Of a stretch of DNA of 64,000 bases, positions 47,988 to 60,186 are shown piece by piece. The notes beneath the pieces are model-generated. The model ran no database searches and had not been told where the DNA came from. It worked only from the letters and a program-made list of their open reading frames with translations. The stretch's first letter is position 1. Every line of letters begins with the position of its first letter. The translations under genes were made by a program, and so were the position numbers. This stretch comes from Gongronella butleri (taxonomy: Eukaryota; Mucoromycota; Mucoromycetes; Mucorales; Cunninghamellaceae): assembly GCA_025201375.1 (NCBI GenBank), contig JAIWZP010000028.1:1-64000 (forward strand), read 5' to 3'.

Positions 47988-49230
47988 AAGGCACCGCAAG
48001 CTACAAAATAGGATCATCGAAAATTGGTTTTGCTGCCAATTCCTCAAGATGAGAGCAACCAATGAGCTGGAGTCCAGTAGAACACCCTTCCATCGGGTGG
48101 AATCACAAAAAAAAAGGCACGGAAACTGTAATAAAAGAGGGAAAAGCGGGGCTCGTGATGGAGTAAAAACAGGGCAGACCACCGATTGGCCCAATGGTAG
48201 GGCTTTCATTTGTCGCGCGGTGGAGGGGGTCGGACCAGTGCGGCGAAACAAAATGGGAAAAGGCAAATGAGTTGTTTTTCTACACGCATTTTCTAGTCAA
48301 CTCGTTTTTTAGCGGATACACCTCGCCTTGAGTGCACTTTTTCTTCCAGCACGAAGCTCGACGCTTAGTTTCTTGTTCATTTTATAACTGGCCTGACCAC
48401 GACGCACAAAAAGAGGTACGTATTGTATAGACTGAACCAGCACTTGGTACCGGCAATTCGAGATGAAAACAAAAAGAGCGAAAAAAAACAAGACCGCCCA
48501 TTTGACTTTTAGCACGGCCAACTCACCCACCCTCTTTACGAATTTCTCTTCTGTCCTGTTGCTTTTAAAAAAAGTCGCACGCACGCAGCACGTCTCTTTC
48601 TTTTACGCCTTTTCAGCGACATTTTTATCTTTTATTTGTCGGTAAGTTGGGTATTGCTTGACAACCAAGCGCGAACAAGCGCTGGTTTTCGTGTGCGTGC
48701 GGGGGCAAACGACCGCAAGTGCCACTGTGAAGGCAAAGCTAAACACGCTTCTTTTTATTTTTTGCCCCGTCGTTGTTTTTGCTTTTATTGCGTTTTCTTT
48801 GGCACTTTGTGTGTTTTATATATTTCAGGATAATAGACCAAGGTAAGGCACACGACACGGTAGCAAACGTCGTCTTTTGGTACACGCTGCGGCTCGCCAA
48901 TGTGAAGATGGTTCGCATTGATCTCGTGTAAACTCACATTTTGTCTTGTTTTTTGTTGTTTTGCAGAGACACGCTTCATTTTGCTTTCCATCGAACCTGA
49001 CCTCGTTGCTTTAAATATCGAAACAAAGCAACACCTTGTCGGTAGGCATGCGCACCAGTCCATGCCGCGCGTCATCTTGGCTTTTTAACCCCATTTTTGA
49101 TTTTATTTTTCCGTAGGCTCGCCACCACAGCAAACCACACGCCAACACACCCTTTTGAACGCGTCGCTCCCCTCCTCCTCCTTTCTCCCCCCACTCTACG
49201 ACAACGCGTATTTAGATCCATACGAACCTC
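47988..49230. other. Intergenic and probable spliced 5' leader of the Eaf1-like gene
   Basis: No coding gene is seen. From 48640 on, several acceptor/donor pairs delimit short non-coding pieces: ttcag at about 48828 then GTAAGG at 48842, tgcag near 48965 then GTAGGC at 49039, and cgtag at 49113. These could be 5' UTR introns of the gene starting at 49231. Confidence 0.4.
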
Positions 49231-52200
49231 ATGGACCAGCACCCACCAGAAAACAAGGTAAAATTCAAAAAACGGCCTAATTGACGCGTCGCAAAGACCC
49301 GTGTTGCTCATTTTTTCCTCCCTCCAGGTGCAAGAAGCAGCCGTCAGCGACGCGAATGATGCAAACGATGCAAATGATGCAAGCGACACGAATGCGCTGC
49401 GCAGTCGTGCCGAAAGCGACCGCGTCAAAAAGCTCAGGTATGTGTTTTGGAGGGCAAAAAGTGACAACATTGATGCGGGCCGACGTGCTAATTTCCATTT
49501 CCATTTCCTTAGGGACGTCTTTGACAAGAGGCTCCGGCACTTGCAGGAGCTATTTGTGCTCCACGGACTCGAAAACGCGGAAACTGGCTTTGATGCGTTC
49601 TTGGCCAGTGCCGACGACTTGCTGTCGATCGACCGCGACGCGTGGAGCGCGCTATGGGATCAGGACACGCTCAGGTAACCCCGCTCAGCGCCACTGCATG
49701 AATCCCCTTTTTCCTCTCCCAATTTCATGCACAGCCTCATTTACACACAAATCATCCCGATTTTGCCGATAGACAACTCATTGTCGCCAAGGAGCTGGAC
49801 ATCCCTCACGAGGTCGACATTTCTTTGGATCTAAAGGTTAGAGTGAGATTCAGAAAGAAAGATGGATGCGCAAAAATGCTCATTTTTTTTTTTTAAAAAA
49901 AATGGCAGCCTGTGGAAATTGGACCTTTGGACATGCTTGATGACCAGGTCAAGACAGTGCACACGACTGTGCCTCATTTGTACCACAATGATAGCCGGTT
50001 GACGCCATCGCAGATGTACAATGGATTCCGCTTGCCACGCGACCAGCAGCAAGACGGCCTCGATTTGTATGCCTGGAGTTTGCGCGCCAAGGCGCAACCG
50101 CTGTGGAAAACGTTGCAGACCGCGCGCAAGATCCTCACGACCCAGGACTGGAATGTAAGAAAAATAGGGACAAAAAAAAAAAAAGGATCCTGGAAACTCA
50201 ATTTCTTTGTCTTTTTTTTTCATCCACTATCAGCTTGCCAAGGACGAATTAAAGGCGCTCAAGACGGTGCAACAGATTGAGCAGCTAAAAAAGAAGCACA
50301 TGTGGAGCCTGAAGCAGCAGCGGCGGCACACGTCCGTGCCGCGGACGAAAACACATTGGGACGCCATGCTTGACGAGATGAAATGGATGCGCACCGACTT
50401 TTGTCAAGAGCAAAAGTGGAAGATGGCCACGGCTTTCCAGCTGGCGCATGCCGTCATGGACTGGCATCGCGCAGATGACAAATCCACTGTGTGTATTCGC
50501 TGCCGACAGCCATCATCCACTTCCAAACCAACCGCCACCGCCTCCAACGACGCTACACCGGCTATTTCTACAAAAGAGACGCCTCAGTTGACCGTGAGCA
50601 ACAGCGCCACGCCTGTCTTGGACGGTGAGAGCGAGGTTCAAACGGAAGACGATCCATCGCTGACGAATAATTCGATGAATTCGACGAATTCGACGACAAC
50701 GACCGTCACAGCCATGCGAGACGAGCAGCAGCAACGGCAGCGTGCTCTCTATCAGGATTTGCTCAAGCACCTCGAATCAGATCTGACCATGTTTGCGATG
50801 GATGACGCGCTGTCGCTGGATTCGCTGTTACCCGATTATATTACGTACAATCCGCCCGAGCCCAATCTCAACGACCCCTATTTCAATGAGGCTGAGTACG
50901 GCCGCATTGTCCCCATCACAAAATGGTCCACGTCAAAGTATCGCAGCAAGCGGCGCGTCCATGGCAAGAGGAAACGCGTCCACGATGGCCAAATCCGCGT
51001 CTATTATACAAAGCAAGAGGAAGAGCAGCTCGCCCACGTCCACGACGACGCGCACCATCACGCGTCGACCTCCTCCACAGCACACGACGATGGTACAAGT
51101 GGATGTAAGCGCTCAATTCGTCCAAAAGTGTGAAATCATATCTGACACTGCATCCCTTTTTTCTTTTCTTTTTTTAGCCCTGTTTGCGTCGAAAAGGACC
51201 AAGGAACTATCGTCGTCGTCGTCGTCGCTTGCCCTGCCGCCGGCGGCGCCGGGCTCGGTGCGGCACTCGAGCCATTGGACCGAGGACGACGATCTGTGTC
51301 TGATTTCTCTGATTGTGCAATTCTCATTCAACTGGAACCTCATCTGCGACGCGTTCAATGCGATTCGCCAGCCGCTGTCGGCCGACAAGCGCACGCCATG
51401 GGAATTGCACGAGCGGTGGAAGCAAAACAACTTGACATCGTTGTCTGGCCAAGTCAATTCCGGTAAAATCGACCCCTCTTTTTAAGCCTCTCGCGTGGCC
51501 GCAGCATGTGTCCTCATTTTTTTTTTTTAATTAGCTTACGCGAGCAAGCTCAAGAAGGAATGGCTGCGCAGGCCGGCCATCATCAAATTCGAGTCGCCCA
51601 AGAAGAAACAACGGCAATACAGCGTGTTCGAGGCGATCAAGCGCACACAACGCAAGCGTGAGGAGTCCAACAAGCCAATTGGTAAAAATAAAAGAACAAT
51701 AGAAGCTGCAGAAGGACAAGAAAGAAAAAAAAAAAAAGAGGGAGGCAAACGGGCGACTCATGCACATGCTCTTTTTTTTTGTTTTAGCCAACACGACGGC
51801 GCCTCCACGAGGATCCATTGAGGTGCACGGAATGGGCAGTGGTGGCCAGCGTCTGCCGACGGCCATGGAGCTCAGTTTACACAAGGCACAACGCGAGAGG
51901 CAACAGGCACTGCGGCAGCAGGCGTTGATGGAGCAGCGGCAATATTATGGCCTCAATGGGCAAGATATGGCTGCCAATGTAAGTCTGGATTCCATTCAAT
52001 TTTTTGGGGGGTGGGGAGGGGGAGCATGCATCTGGGCTTTTTTTTTATTTTTTTTATTTTTCATTATCCTTTTTTTTTTTTTTTTGCATGATGCACTAAT
52101 TTCGTTATTAAAAATAGATGATGCCCAAGCTGCCGACGAATGTGGCAAGCCAAGTGCGTCCGCCCACGATGGGGTCTCAATTGCCAATGTCGATGCAGGC

Positions 52201-53902
52201 GCCTGCGGCCTCTTCATCAGCGGTGGCGGCAGCAGCAGCCGCGGCGGCGGCGGTCGCGTCGTCAGGAGCAGGAGCAGGTGCAGGCGCGGCGATGGGGACG
52301 TCGCCGACACCCCTAATGACGAATCGCAACAACCCAATGATGCCCATGGGCCATGCCAACCACATGATTCGCGCGCCACAGCCAATACCCAACAACAACC
52401 AACATCCAGCCCTGAATCGATACCCGCCCGCGCAATTGCAACTTCTCCGCCAGCAGCAGATGGCTCTCATGGCCGCCGCACAGCAACAACAACAACAGCA
52501 GCAGCAACAGCAGCAGCAAAGCCAGCAAAATCCACAAAATCCACACGCGTCGCCGTCCTCCCAAGCGCAGCAGCTCCAGCAGCAGCAGCAACAGCAGCTC
52601 CAGCAACAACAACAAGGCTCACCGGCCCCACAGCTCCAGACGCAACTACCACAATCGTCCCCCGCACCATCCCACGCGTCCCCCGGCCAACAATCGTCCC
52701 CCTTGCTCAACACCGCTCAACAATCGCCCCAAATGATGCGTGCAGCAGCGGCTGCAGCTGCTGCCGCCGGCATCCCAATGCAGAGGTACCTAAGCAACAA
52801 CGTGGCCATGTCCCAGGCACCCTCACCTGCAAACATACCGCCCGGTAAGGAAAAAAAAAAAGGACAAAAACGACATAAAAGAGAAAAACGAGAAAAAAAA
52901 ACGCCTCTCCCCCCCCCCAATTCGTTGCTGTGCAGCGTTTGCAGAAAAAAAATTATTATCAAATGACGTGCATCGTCAATTTGCCCCTTTTTTTTCTCTC
53001 TCTCTTTTTTTTTTTTTACTCCTTTTTTTCATGCGATTTTATGCGATGCAAGACGCGTCATTGCTTACTCTTTTTTTTTTTTTTACATGGTTCCAGGCAC
53101 TCAGTCGCCGATGCTTGCGTCAGTGATGCAGCAGCAGCAGCAGCAATTGCGATCGCAGCAGCAACCAACACAAGCATCACCTGTTCAACAGCAGCAGCCG
53201 CAGTCTGTGCCTTCACAGACGCAACAAGCCATGAATGCTAACCCGGCAACGAGTCTATACGTTGCCGCGCAGCTTGTGCAAATGGGCTATCCTATCCAGC
53301 AATTGCCGCCTAACCAACAAGCACAACTTCAACGATATCTTGCCCAATTGCAACTAAGAAATGCGCAATTGCAGCAACAACAGGCACAACAGCAACAAGC
53401 GCAGCAGCAACAGGTGCAGCAGCAGCAGCATCAGCAGCAGCAGCAACATCAGCAACAGCACCAGGCGCAGCAGCAACACGCCATGATGAACAGTGCCGTT
53501 GGGTCGCCCAATGCCATGCTTGCCGCACTAAGTCAACAACAGGCACAACAGGCACAACAACAAGCACAACAACAGCCGCAACAGATGCAACAGGCACAAG
53601 TGCAAGCCCAGCAACAAGCCATGATGGCCGCCGCCGCCGCCGCGGGCATTCCCAACATGGTTTCGTCCTCAATGCCCCAGGTCAACGTCAATGGCCAGCC
53701 ACAAAATAGCATGGCCAATATGCTTGCCGCTCAGCAACAACAGCAGCTGCAGCGCTTCCATCAGGCGCTCCTCCTGCAGCAATTGCAACGCCAACAGGCT
53801 GCAACTCAACAACAGCAACAGCAACAGATGCAGCAACAGCAACAGCAGCAAAACAACTCGCCAATGCTCCAGCAGCCTCCTGCCTCGGGGCCAAGTGGCT
53901 AG
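49231..53902 (+). CDS. EAF1: NuA4 complex subunit, Eaf1/Vid21-like (HSA and SANT domains)
   Basis: Eleven exons: 49231-49257, 49328-49437, 49513-49674, 49773-49836, 49909-50154, 50234-51104, 51178-51462, 51535-51681, 51788-51978, 52118-52844 and 53097-53902; 1211 residues, phases consistent. Near the N-terminus are repeated AND residues. An HSA domain lies at about 243-283 (THWDAMLDEMKWMRTDF), the actin and Arp binding module. A Myb/SANT domain spans about 526-576 (HWTEDDDLCLISLIV), with further conserved aromatic residues. A basic segment follows, then a C-terminal half, about residues 700-1211, of poly-Gln and Ala runs. The HSA-SANT order with a Gln-rich tail matches fungal Eaf1/Vid21, the scaffold of the NuA4 histone acetyltransferase. 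Gln-run lengths depend on assembly accuracy. Confidence 0.88.
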
Positions 53903-54746
53903 GCCCTTGCCACTCTCCACGCTGCATGAACCTCGCCCAATTCCATCCCAATTCCATCTTTTTATTTTTGTACATCTCTTTTTTTTTTTTTTGATGATTT
54001 CAAGCGTCATCTACTTTTTCCCCCCCTTTTTTTTTGCCCCCTCCCCTCCACTCCCCCCAATTCCCTTTATATCTCCTCCGGATTCTACTCTTTTCTAGTT
54101 GCTACGCGCGTGTCACGCTTTTTTTTTTCCATGGCGGTGGACCCTCTTTTTGTCCTCTACCCCCCTTTTTTTAGCCTTACAAGCTCCTCCTTTCAATTCA
54201 CACACCCCTTAAAGCACCTCAGCCTTTTTCCTCAATGCATCCCAGCCTCCCCCTCTTTGTTTCTAGTTGTATTCATTTCCGCTGACAATTAAACCCCATC
54301 GCGATATTACCCATTTCTTTTTTTTTTCTTGCACATTGAGGTGGGGAAAAAAGAGGACAGAAATTCGATTAAAAAATTGCAAAAGGCGCGCACAGGGCGC
54401 GTGAGAGAGACAAGAGAGATTCGTCATAGGGTGTTGTTTACATCAACATTCTTATTGAAACACCAGCCATGCATACGTAAACAAATCAACATTGAAAAAT
54501 AACGTGAACAAGCAAGCTCTTTATTTGAAAAAACAATTTCAGGACGATGACAACAAGCAGATGGACGAGAGAGAGGGGGCGTCGCGTCGGCCTTTTGGGG
54601 AGGAGCAGCGTCAGGTATATTACAAGATCAGAGTAAAAAATAAAAAAAGGCGAAAAAAGCGTAAAAAATAAGGAATTGAGATGTCGAGACGCTGCGCGTC
54701 GTAGTGCATGAAACGAGACGATGCGCGGCCTGTCAGACAATTGAAT
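53903..54746. other. Convergent intergenic region
   Basis: T-rich 3' flank of the Eaf1-like gene and the 3' flank of the calcineurin-like gene. No gene is supported. Confidence 0.5.
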
Positions 54747-55190
54747 TTACACCTGGGCTTCGCGGGCATCCGTGGTATTGGGCGTGGCACAGATTTCCGT
54801 CGAAACACACTTGTCTTTTTGCTCAACATCGAGCACGGCCTTGCATGGTGGCTGGCCTTGCTTGAACTGCGCAATGGCTACACAAAAAAGAAAAAAAAGA
54901 GTAAGAAAATCACGTTTTTTGTTTTTTTTTAAAAAAAAAATAACGCGTATTTTACCATTCAAAAGGCCTTGCTCGCCTTGGGCAAGCACACCACGCGGCA
55001 GCTTGCCGCCATTATACATCTTGAGCTCGGCCACCAACTGCGGATGCTCGCGCAGCACGGCATAATGCCTTGACAGCTTGCCAATGGCAATGACTTTCTT
55101 TTTGATCACTTGGCGGCGGTGCGAGTCATTGGGCAGCGCGACCTGGCGGTGGTTCAGGTCTTCTTGAGGCGTAAGGACAGCTAATGACAT
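54747..55190 (-). CDS. Stand-alone calcineurin A C-terminal region homologue
   Basis: Exons are 54956-55190 and 54747-54877, 121 residues. The sequence from about residue 26 (RQVIKKKVIAIGKLS, YAVLREHPQLVAELK, LPRGVLAQGEQGL, AIAQF) follows the calcineurin A C-terminal tail, which in fungi reads as KxxAIxKxSRxFSVLREE, LPxGxLxxGxxGL and ends near the autoinhibitory segment. The first residues (LAVLTPQEDL) match the very end of the catalytic domain. The phosphatase catalytic domain is absent. No coding sequence that could supply it is visible upstream: a TATA box and leader come first. It could compete for calmodulin, calcineurin B or the catalytic site. A truncated pseudogene is possible, but the frame, intron and promoter look intact. 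Confidence 0.65.
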   Translation of the reverse strand: MSLAVLTPQEDLNHRQVALPNDSHRRQVIKKKVIAIGKLSRHYAVLREHPQLVAELKMYNGGKLPRGVLAQGEQGLLNGKIRVIFFLKKNKKRDFLTLFFLFCVAIAQFKQGQPPCKAVLDVEQKDKCVSTEICATPNTTDAREAQV

Positions 55191-56946
55191 TGTTTCGAAG
55201 AAAGTTGTGTATATCTGGAGTGAATAAAAAAAAAAAAGAGAGAGAGAGGAACAATGAAACTAGAATGAAGAGAGAGAAAAAAAAAACGAAAAAGATGCCT
55301 GCCGATCAATGCGTGTATTTATAGACGTCGATGCGCGGTCACCCTAGGGTGGAGATCAAAAAAAAAAAAGAGCAAAAAGGGGGAAGGATAGCAGGGAGTA
55401 GCAAAAAAAAAAAAAAAAAAAAAAAAAGTGGGGGGAGAGGAGTGGACGGGGAGAAACAAAAGAAAAAAAGAGAGAGAGAGGCAGAGAGCGTGCAAGGCGT
55501 CACCGAAAACAGGGCCATTTTTACTTTTGGGGGGAGAAAGGGAGAGGCCAGGGACATGAAAAAAAAAAATGAGCGAGGGCAGCCAGTGTCTCAATCCTTC
55601 TTGTTTCAATTATCCATACCAGCTTGCCCTGGGTGGGAGGAGGACCCTCCAAAGGCTCTTTTGTCGCGCACATCTCTCTCGGCCTCGCGTCCCTCTCATC
55701 AGAATGCCTGGACAACAAGCCATCCACGCTCTGGTTAGCCCATGGCCAATACCCAATTACAAAAAGAAGCCCGAGAAACGCAAAGGAGTCGCTTCTCCTC
55801 GTCCTCCTCATAGGAGGCCGCGTACATATATTAAAGCAGACAGAAAAGGGTGACGCCCGAGTTTCAAGAAGGCGTGGAAAAGGATCCAATGGAAAGGGGT
55901 ACGCGCGCGCGTGTGTGTGTCTGCGAAAAAAAAGAAAAAAAAAAGCGACATCGCGTGCATCATCGTTCATCGTCGTCGTGCGAACCATCTGCCCCACCCC
56001 CCAATGGCTTCTCGTTAGCAACGACGATGACGGCGATGACAAAGGCATATCGAGAAACAAAAAAAAAAAAGGATCGGCTTTCAGCAGCTTCTACTTTCGA
56101 ATGTTCTGCTGCTTCCTTTTTCAACGCCCGCGGGGTGTCTGACGCGCCTTGGCTCGAAACAGTTTAAACAAGGGCAATTGTGGCAAAAAATCCCAATTCC
56201 AATGGGACTGGGTCACATGCCATGAGAGGGTTTCCGCCAGAAGCATCTACGCAAGAAAAAAAAAGGGGGGGGGGGAAACACTCGCCCCCCAAAACTTTGG
56301 CTCGCTTGTGTTGTTTTCGCCTCCCGCCGCCCGTTTGTCATCCCCGAATGGCGCCCTTGCTGATCCTTTTTTTTTGCTTCGTTTCTAGAATGCCGGGCTG
56401 ATTTGTTTGTCGAAACGATCCCTTTGTTTGTGTATTTGCCACACAACTCAATCAACACTTTAAAATCTGCCCTGCCCGCCGCGCACACGCCCGACCCCAT
56501 CATGATCCGCTTCCTTTTCTCACTTTTTACGAGGCGACACGCCATGGATGGCTCCAAAAAAAAAAAAAAGCCGCCTTGGCTATTAAATCGCCTTTCGGTA
56601 ATCTTTCTTGAATGTGAATCCATTTACATCATCAAAGGGTCACGTCTGGATCACAACGAGAGGTCAATTGTGCTCATTGGCAACAGGTCCGTGGCCACGG
56701 CATGATTTTTGTACTCCTTTTTCCTTTTTTTTTTCGTTCTTTTTCGCTCTTTTAGCACTGCGCACAAGAAGTCTTGGCGCGAGCTGGGCCTATGACACGC
56801 CTTTTTCTAGTTTTTGATTTTTGATTACGCGTGGTGGCAACAGAATCGGATCAGGCACGTGTTCCAAGTCCGATTTGTATGATCGGTCGCCGCCGTGCGC
56901 GAGTTCCGGCCTTTCTTCTTTCCCGTTTAGCGCCATTTCCTAAATT
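55191..56946. other. Divergent intergenic region
   Basis: Between the calcineurin-like gene (-) and the methyltransferase (+). It has an A run of about 23 at 55401-55423 and purine-rich tracts on the plus strand. No gene is supported. Confidence 0.5.
55316..55323 (-). promoter_or_regulatory. TATA box of the calcineurin-like gene
   Basis: Minus-strand TATAAATA, 126 bases upstream of the ATG at 55190. Confidence 0.55.
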
Positions 56947-57951
56947 ATGACGTCTCAAGAGGTCCCGATCGACGACAAGACGTTCAAATTGTTCAAAGAC
57001 TACGTGGGCGTCACTTCCAAGGAGGAATTGGAAACACACCTTATTGACGTCCAACGCGAGCTTCTAAAAGTAAGCCAAGAAAAAACACCTCTCCGCCCGT
57101 CAATTTCCCTTTTTCCACGGCACCCCCAATTGGACCTTTTTTTTATTTTATTTTTTTTCCTTGCTGCCCAGGCTTCTAGAACGTTTCGCTGTATCGAATC
57201 CTTTAGGTTTGCCGTGCCTCGTATCACGTATCGCTTTTATTATGACTTGCTGCTTGATTATGCGCGTAGCCACACCAACCCCATCCTCCTGGACATTGGC
57301 TGCTGTGCAGGTAATAGAAAAAAGGCAATTTGGCTCTGGCAGGTTGCCTCTCGGCGCCCAATTGCCCCCTCCCTCGTCATCTCCGTCGTATTGCCCTTCC
57401 TTTTTTCTTCTGGATATGATATTTATATTTTCTTCCATTTCCAATTGGACCCCCAAGGCACGGATCTCCGGCAATTATACGTGGATGGCTATCCTGGCGA
57501 CTGTCTTGTAGGCATGGACGAGTCTCAGCATTTTATCGAGTGTGGATACGCGCTTTTCAAGGATAAAGACCGTTGTCCTGTGCAATTCCAGGTCGGTGAC
57601 ATGCTCTCGATTGACCGCAGCGATACAAAGGTCGCCGTCATCATGGCAGGCAGCTTGATCCACTTGCTCAGGAACGCAGACGACGTCCACGCGCTGGTCG
57701 CGCGCGTCGCGCAGTGGCTGCGCGCCGGCGGCCTGTTTGTCGGCGCACACGTCGCCATCCCGCATTCGGGTCACATCACACGTCGCGGAGAAAGCAAATT
57801 CTACTTTGGAAAGAACGATTTGCACGACCTACTTGTCAAACATCACTTCGGCAACATCCGCATGGAAACACAGCCACACACAGACATCTTTGTCCCTGAC
57901 TCACCTGCCTTTTGGCTCTCCTTTAGTTGCATCTATTCCCCACCGTCATAA
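56947..57951 (+). CDS. SAM-dependent methyltransferase, AusD-like
   Basis: Exons are 56947-57069, 57172-57310 and 57458-57951, 251 residues; the last exon supplies a hydrophilic C-terminal half. The SAM-binding glycine loop LLDIGCCAG|TDL is formed across intron 2 (junction inside the Gly codon). Further signs are LVGMDESQHFIECGYALF, QVGDMLSIDRSD, and HLLRN. The start RTFRCIESFRFAVPRI resembles the AusD/tryptoquivaline-type small-molecule methyltransferases of fungi. The substrate is unknown. No secondary-metabolite core gene lies nearby, so cluster membership is not supported. Confidence 0.8.
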   Translation: MTSQEVPIDDKTFKLFKDYVGVTSKEELETHLIDVQRELLKVSQEKTPLRPSISLFPRHPQLDLFFILFFFLAAQASRTFRCIESFRFAVPRITYRFYYDLLLDYARSHTNPILLDIGCCAGNRKKAIWLWQVASRRPIAPSLVISVVLPFLFSSGYDIYIFFHFQLDPQGTDLRQLYVDGYPGDCLVGMDESQHFIECGYALFKDKDRCPVQFQVGDMLSIDRSDTKVAVIMAGSLIHLLRNADDVHALVARVAQWLRAGGLFVGAHVAIPHSGHITRRGESKFYFGKNDLHDLLVKHHFGNIRMETQPHTDIFVPDSPAFWLSFSCIYSPPS

Positions 57952-58155
57952 ATCATTGAAAAAAAAGGGGCCAAGGGCCCCCGAAATCCATCCATTTTTT
58001 GAATTTTATTGTCTTTTTTGCAAAACACGCCCCATTGGCATGTCCCATGGGCGCCAAGGCTTCTCTAGCTACGTGACGCGACACGATGCATCACTTGATG
58101 TGACGCGACTGGCGCAGCCCACGGCGGTTGCATTATATGCACTTTTTTTTTTACA
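57947..58155 (-). pseudogene. Truncated duplicate of the BUD31 3' end
   Basis: Collinear with 58222-58440, which is the 3' flank and last codons of BUD31, in the same orientation. Shared phrases include gggccaagg, ttttattg, cccattggca, gtccca, and the coding-end segment agcgcagcc/ggcgcagcc followed by cacggc and tgcat. Divergence is high and no frame is kept. It overlaps the 3' flank of the methyltransferase gene. The rest of 57952-58391 holds nothing else. Confidence 0.5.
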
Positions 58156-58391
58156 ATCATCACGACGTTGTCCCTGACAGCCTATAGCCATTTGACTCGC
58201 TCTCTCTCTTGTCTGCTACTCGAAACCTCACGGTCATAAACAATCAAAAAAGGGCCAAGGATCTCCAAAATGCATCAATATTTTAATTTTATTGGCCTTT
58301 TGTGCAAACGCGACCCATTGGCACGTCCCACAGGGCTGAGACTTTTTTTTCTACACGACGCGAAATGATGACAGGCTGGACATGACGCGGC

Positions 58392-59006
58392 TTAATCACC
58401 ACTAGCGCAGCCACGGCAGCCACAGTGGATGCATTCGACCTTTTTGCCTTCGGCAAGCTTTTCTTTGGGAACGCGGCAGATACACGTTGTGCCAAAGTTG
58501 GTATCGCGAGGCTGGATGCATCGTAGGCAGCACAATTTCTCAAAACCGGGCTAAAAATACAAGGCATTGGGGCATGAGCAACACAAGTCGGTGGCGCGGT
58601 TCACGTCTTTTTTTCGTTTTTTTTTTTTTTACCTTTTTCCATTTGGCAATCAGATTGGCGTCGGCAAACTTGTTCTTTAGCAAATAATCATATAGGTCCC
58701 TTGAGATGGCCTTGCGCTTGTAAAACAGGTCGTAGATGTACCTGGATCGCTGATGATGAATGCGAAAAACAGGCCATGTGCTCTCGACGACACGTTTGCC
58801 TTCGTGCGGCTCGTTTTCCACTAATTGAAAGGAGAGGAAGAAATTGAGTCAAGACATGCTCGATCCAAAAGCAAGCGTCAAAGCGCCAAAAAGACATGCA
58901 AAAACTCACCATCCTTCATTTTACGCGCAAATTCCTCGAGTGTGGGCTCAATTTCGTCAAAGCCCTCGGGAGGCCGCTTTGTTCGAGACGTGCGAATCTT
59001 GGGCAT
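58392..59006 (-). CDS. BUD31: BUD31 (G10) splicing factor
   Basis: Exons are 58910-59006, 58633-58820 and 58392-58550, 147 residues. The sequence is nearly family consensus: start [17 protein letters not shown], then [40 protein letters not shown], and a Cys-rich end ([30 protein letters not shown]), which binds three zinc ions. The protein is a small component of the activated spliceosome (NineTeen-complex-related), acting with SF3a/SF3b-containing particles in this pathway. Size fits orthologues (144-157). Start is fixed by the conserved MPKI. Confidence 0.96.
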
Positions 59007-60186
59007 GCTGGCAAACGTGAAAAAAAAAAAGCAAAAAGAAAACGGGAGGAAGAGATCGCAAATCGCCCAAACGATCAAATCCTGCAGTCCGACATTTTTT
59101 TGTAAAATCCCGCCGGACCTGCCGAATTTTCACCGGAAAATGTTCACATCCATGCCAAGCGCATTGACGTTCCATGAGGAACGATTGCCCAGGTGAGCGC
59201 TACAAAATCACCCACCTTGTGCCTATTTTTGCTCGTTCTTGTCATTTTCACATATTTGCGTCCTTTGGGCTGAATATTCACCGGTGCAATTGCACACTGA
59301 CGAGCACGTCGGGCTCCTGGCTCTCAAAAGAGCGCAGGCATGGTGTCCGGTGCGCAGCATCCACGCACGTATCGCGTATTTCTCTTTTTTTTGCATTTCG
59401 TTGCCCAAACGAAATCGCCGCAGCGTTCGCTCTTTGCTTCAGCTTGCACAGCCATAGATCGTTGGTTTTCAGTGTTGGTAGCACACGTGTTGCGTGCAAA
59501 ATCATCTATCATAGCCAAGCAATAGCGTGAAAAGAGGAAAAACGGGCTAAAACGATATGTTTCTCGGAGCCAAGCGAACAAATTCCCGCTCGTTTTATAC
59601 ACTCACTGAGCATAATTGCAACCATGGCCACCACATTGTCCTTGGCAACAACAAAATGGAAAAAAAAAGCGGCTGCGGCACCTGCTTAGCGCGGCAATGC
59701 TAAAATGAAGCAAAGCGGTGTATTTCCGACGCGTCGGTGCGGCTGACCCTCATTGAGCACGCGCGCGCATGCTCGGTAAAAGAGCGTCGCGCGTCGCACG
59801 AGTGACATTGCCTCCTTTTTTTTTAACGATGAATGATGGGAATCAACGGCAGAATGACGAGTCTAGCCGCGCAAAAAGATGTTCAATGACCTGGCAAGAA
59901 ACACAAAAAGATCTTATGACCCATGATCTGCGTTCACGTGCCCTCGCGCAGCTCTCGTGCCCCCCAATGCATATAAAAAAAATGAAAAATCACATTTACG
60001 CAAAAAAAAAAAAAAAATTGACAACCATCCACGGGCTCTCCATTCCATCGCGACGACAACAAAAAATAAAAAGTAGCTGATAGTGTTGACTCATAAAAAA
60101 ACAAGGGGGAGCGTGGGTGTGTGGCGACCGACAGTGCATACAAAGGGGGGTGACGCACGCTCATTTTCTTTTCAATTGCTGGCAAA
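59007..60186. other. Intergenic region with a possible short exon
   Basis: An ATG at 59140 opens 17 codons that end at a good donor (GTGAGC at 59193), but no convincing following exon is found. The rest is low-complexity A-rich DNA. No gene is supported. Confidence 0.35.

Noticed and set aside
48170..48250. tRNA-like stretch
   Set aside because: No B-box or four-arm fold could be drawn.
52177..53672. Long open frames antisense to the Gln-rich exons, rich in Cys, Leu or Ala
   Set aside because: They mirror CAG/CAA repeats and lack splice sites, starts and domains; the plus-strand frames carry the gene.
54747..55190. Fusion of the calcineurin-like gene with an upstream catalytic exon through an AG at the ATG
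   Set aside because: The AG of ATGTCATTAG could be an acceptor, but no catalytic-domain frame exists in the next 1.7 kb upstream and a TATA box lies there.
56947..57951. Secondary-metabolite cluster around the AusD-like methyltransferase
   Set aside because: Neighbours are calcineurin-like, BUD31 and a protease; no synthase, cyclase or oxygenase is in the window.
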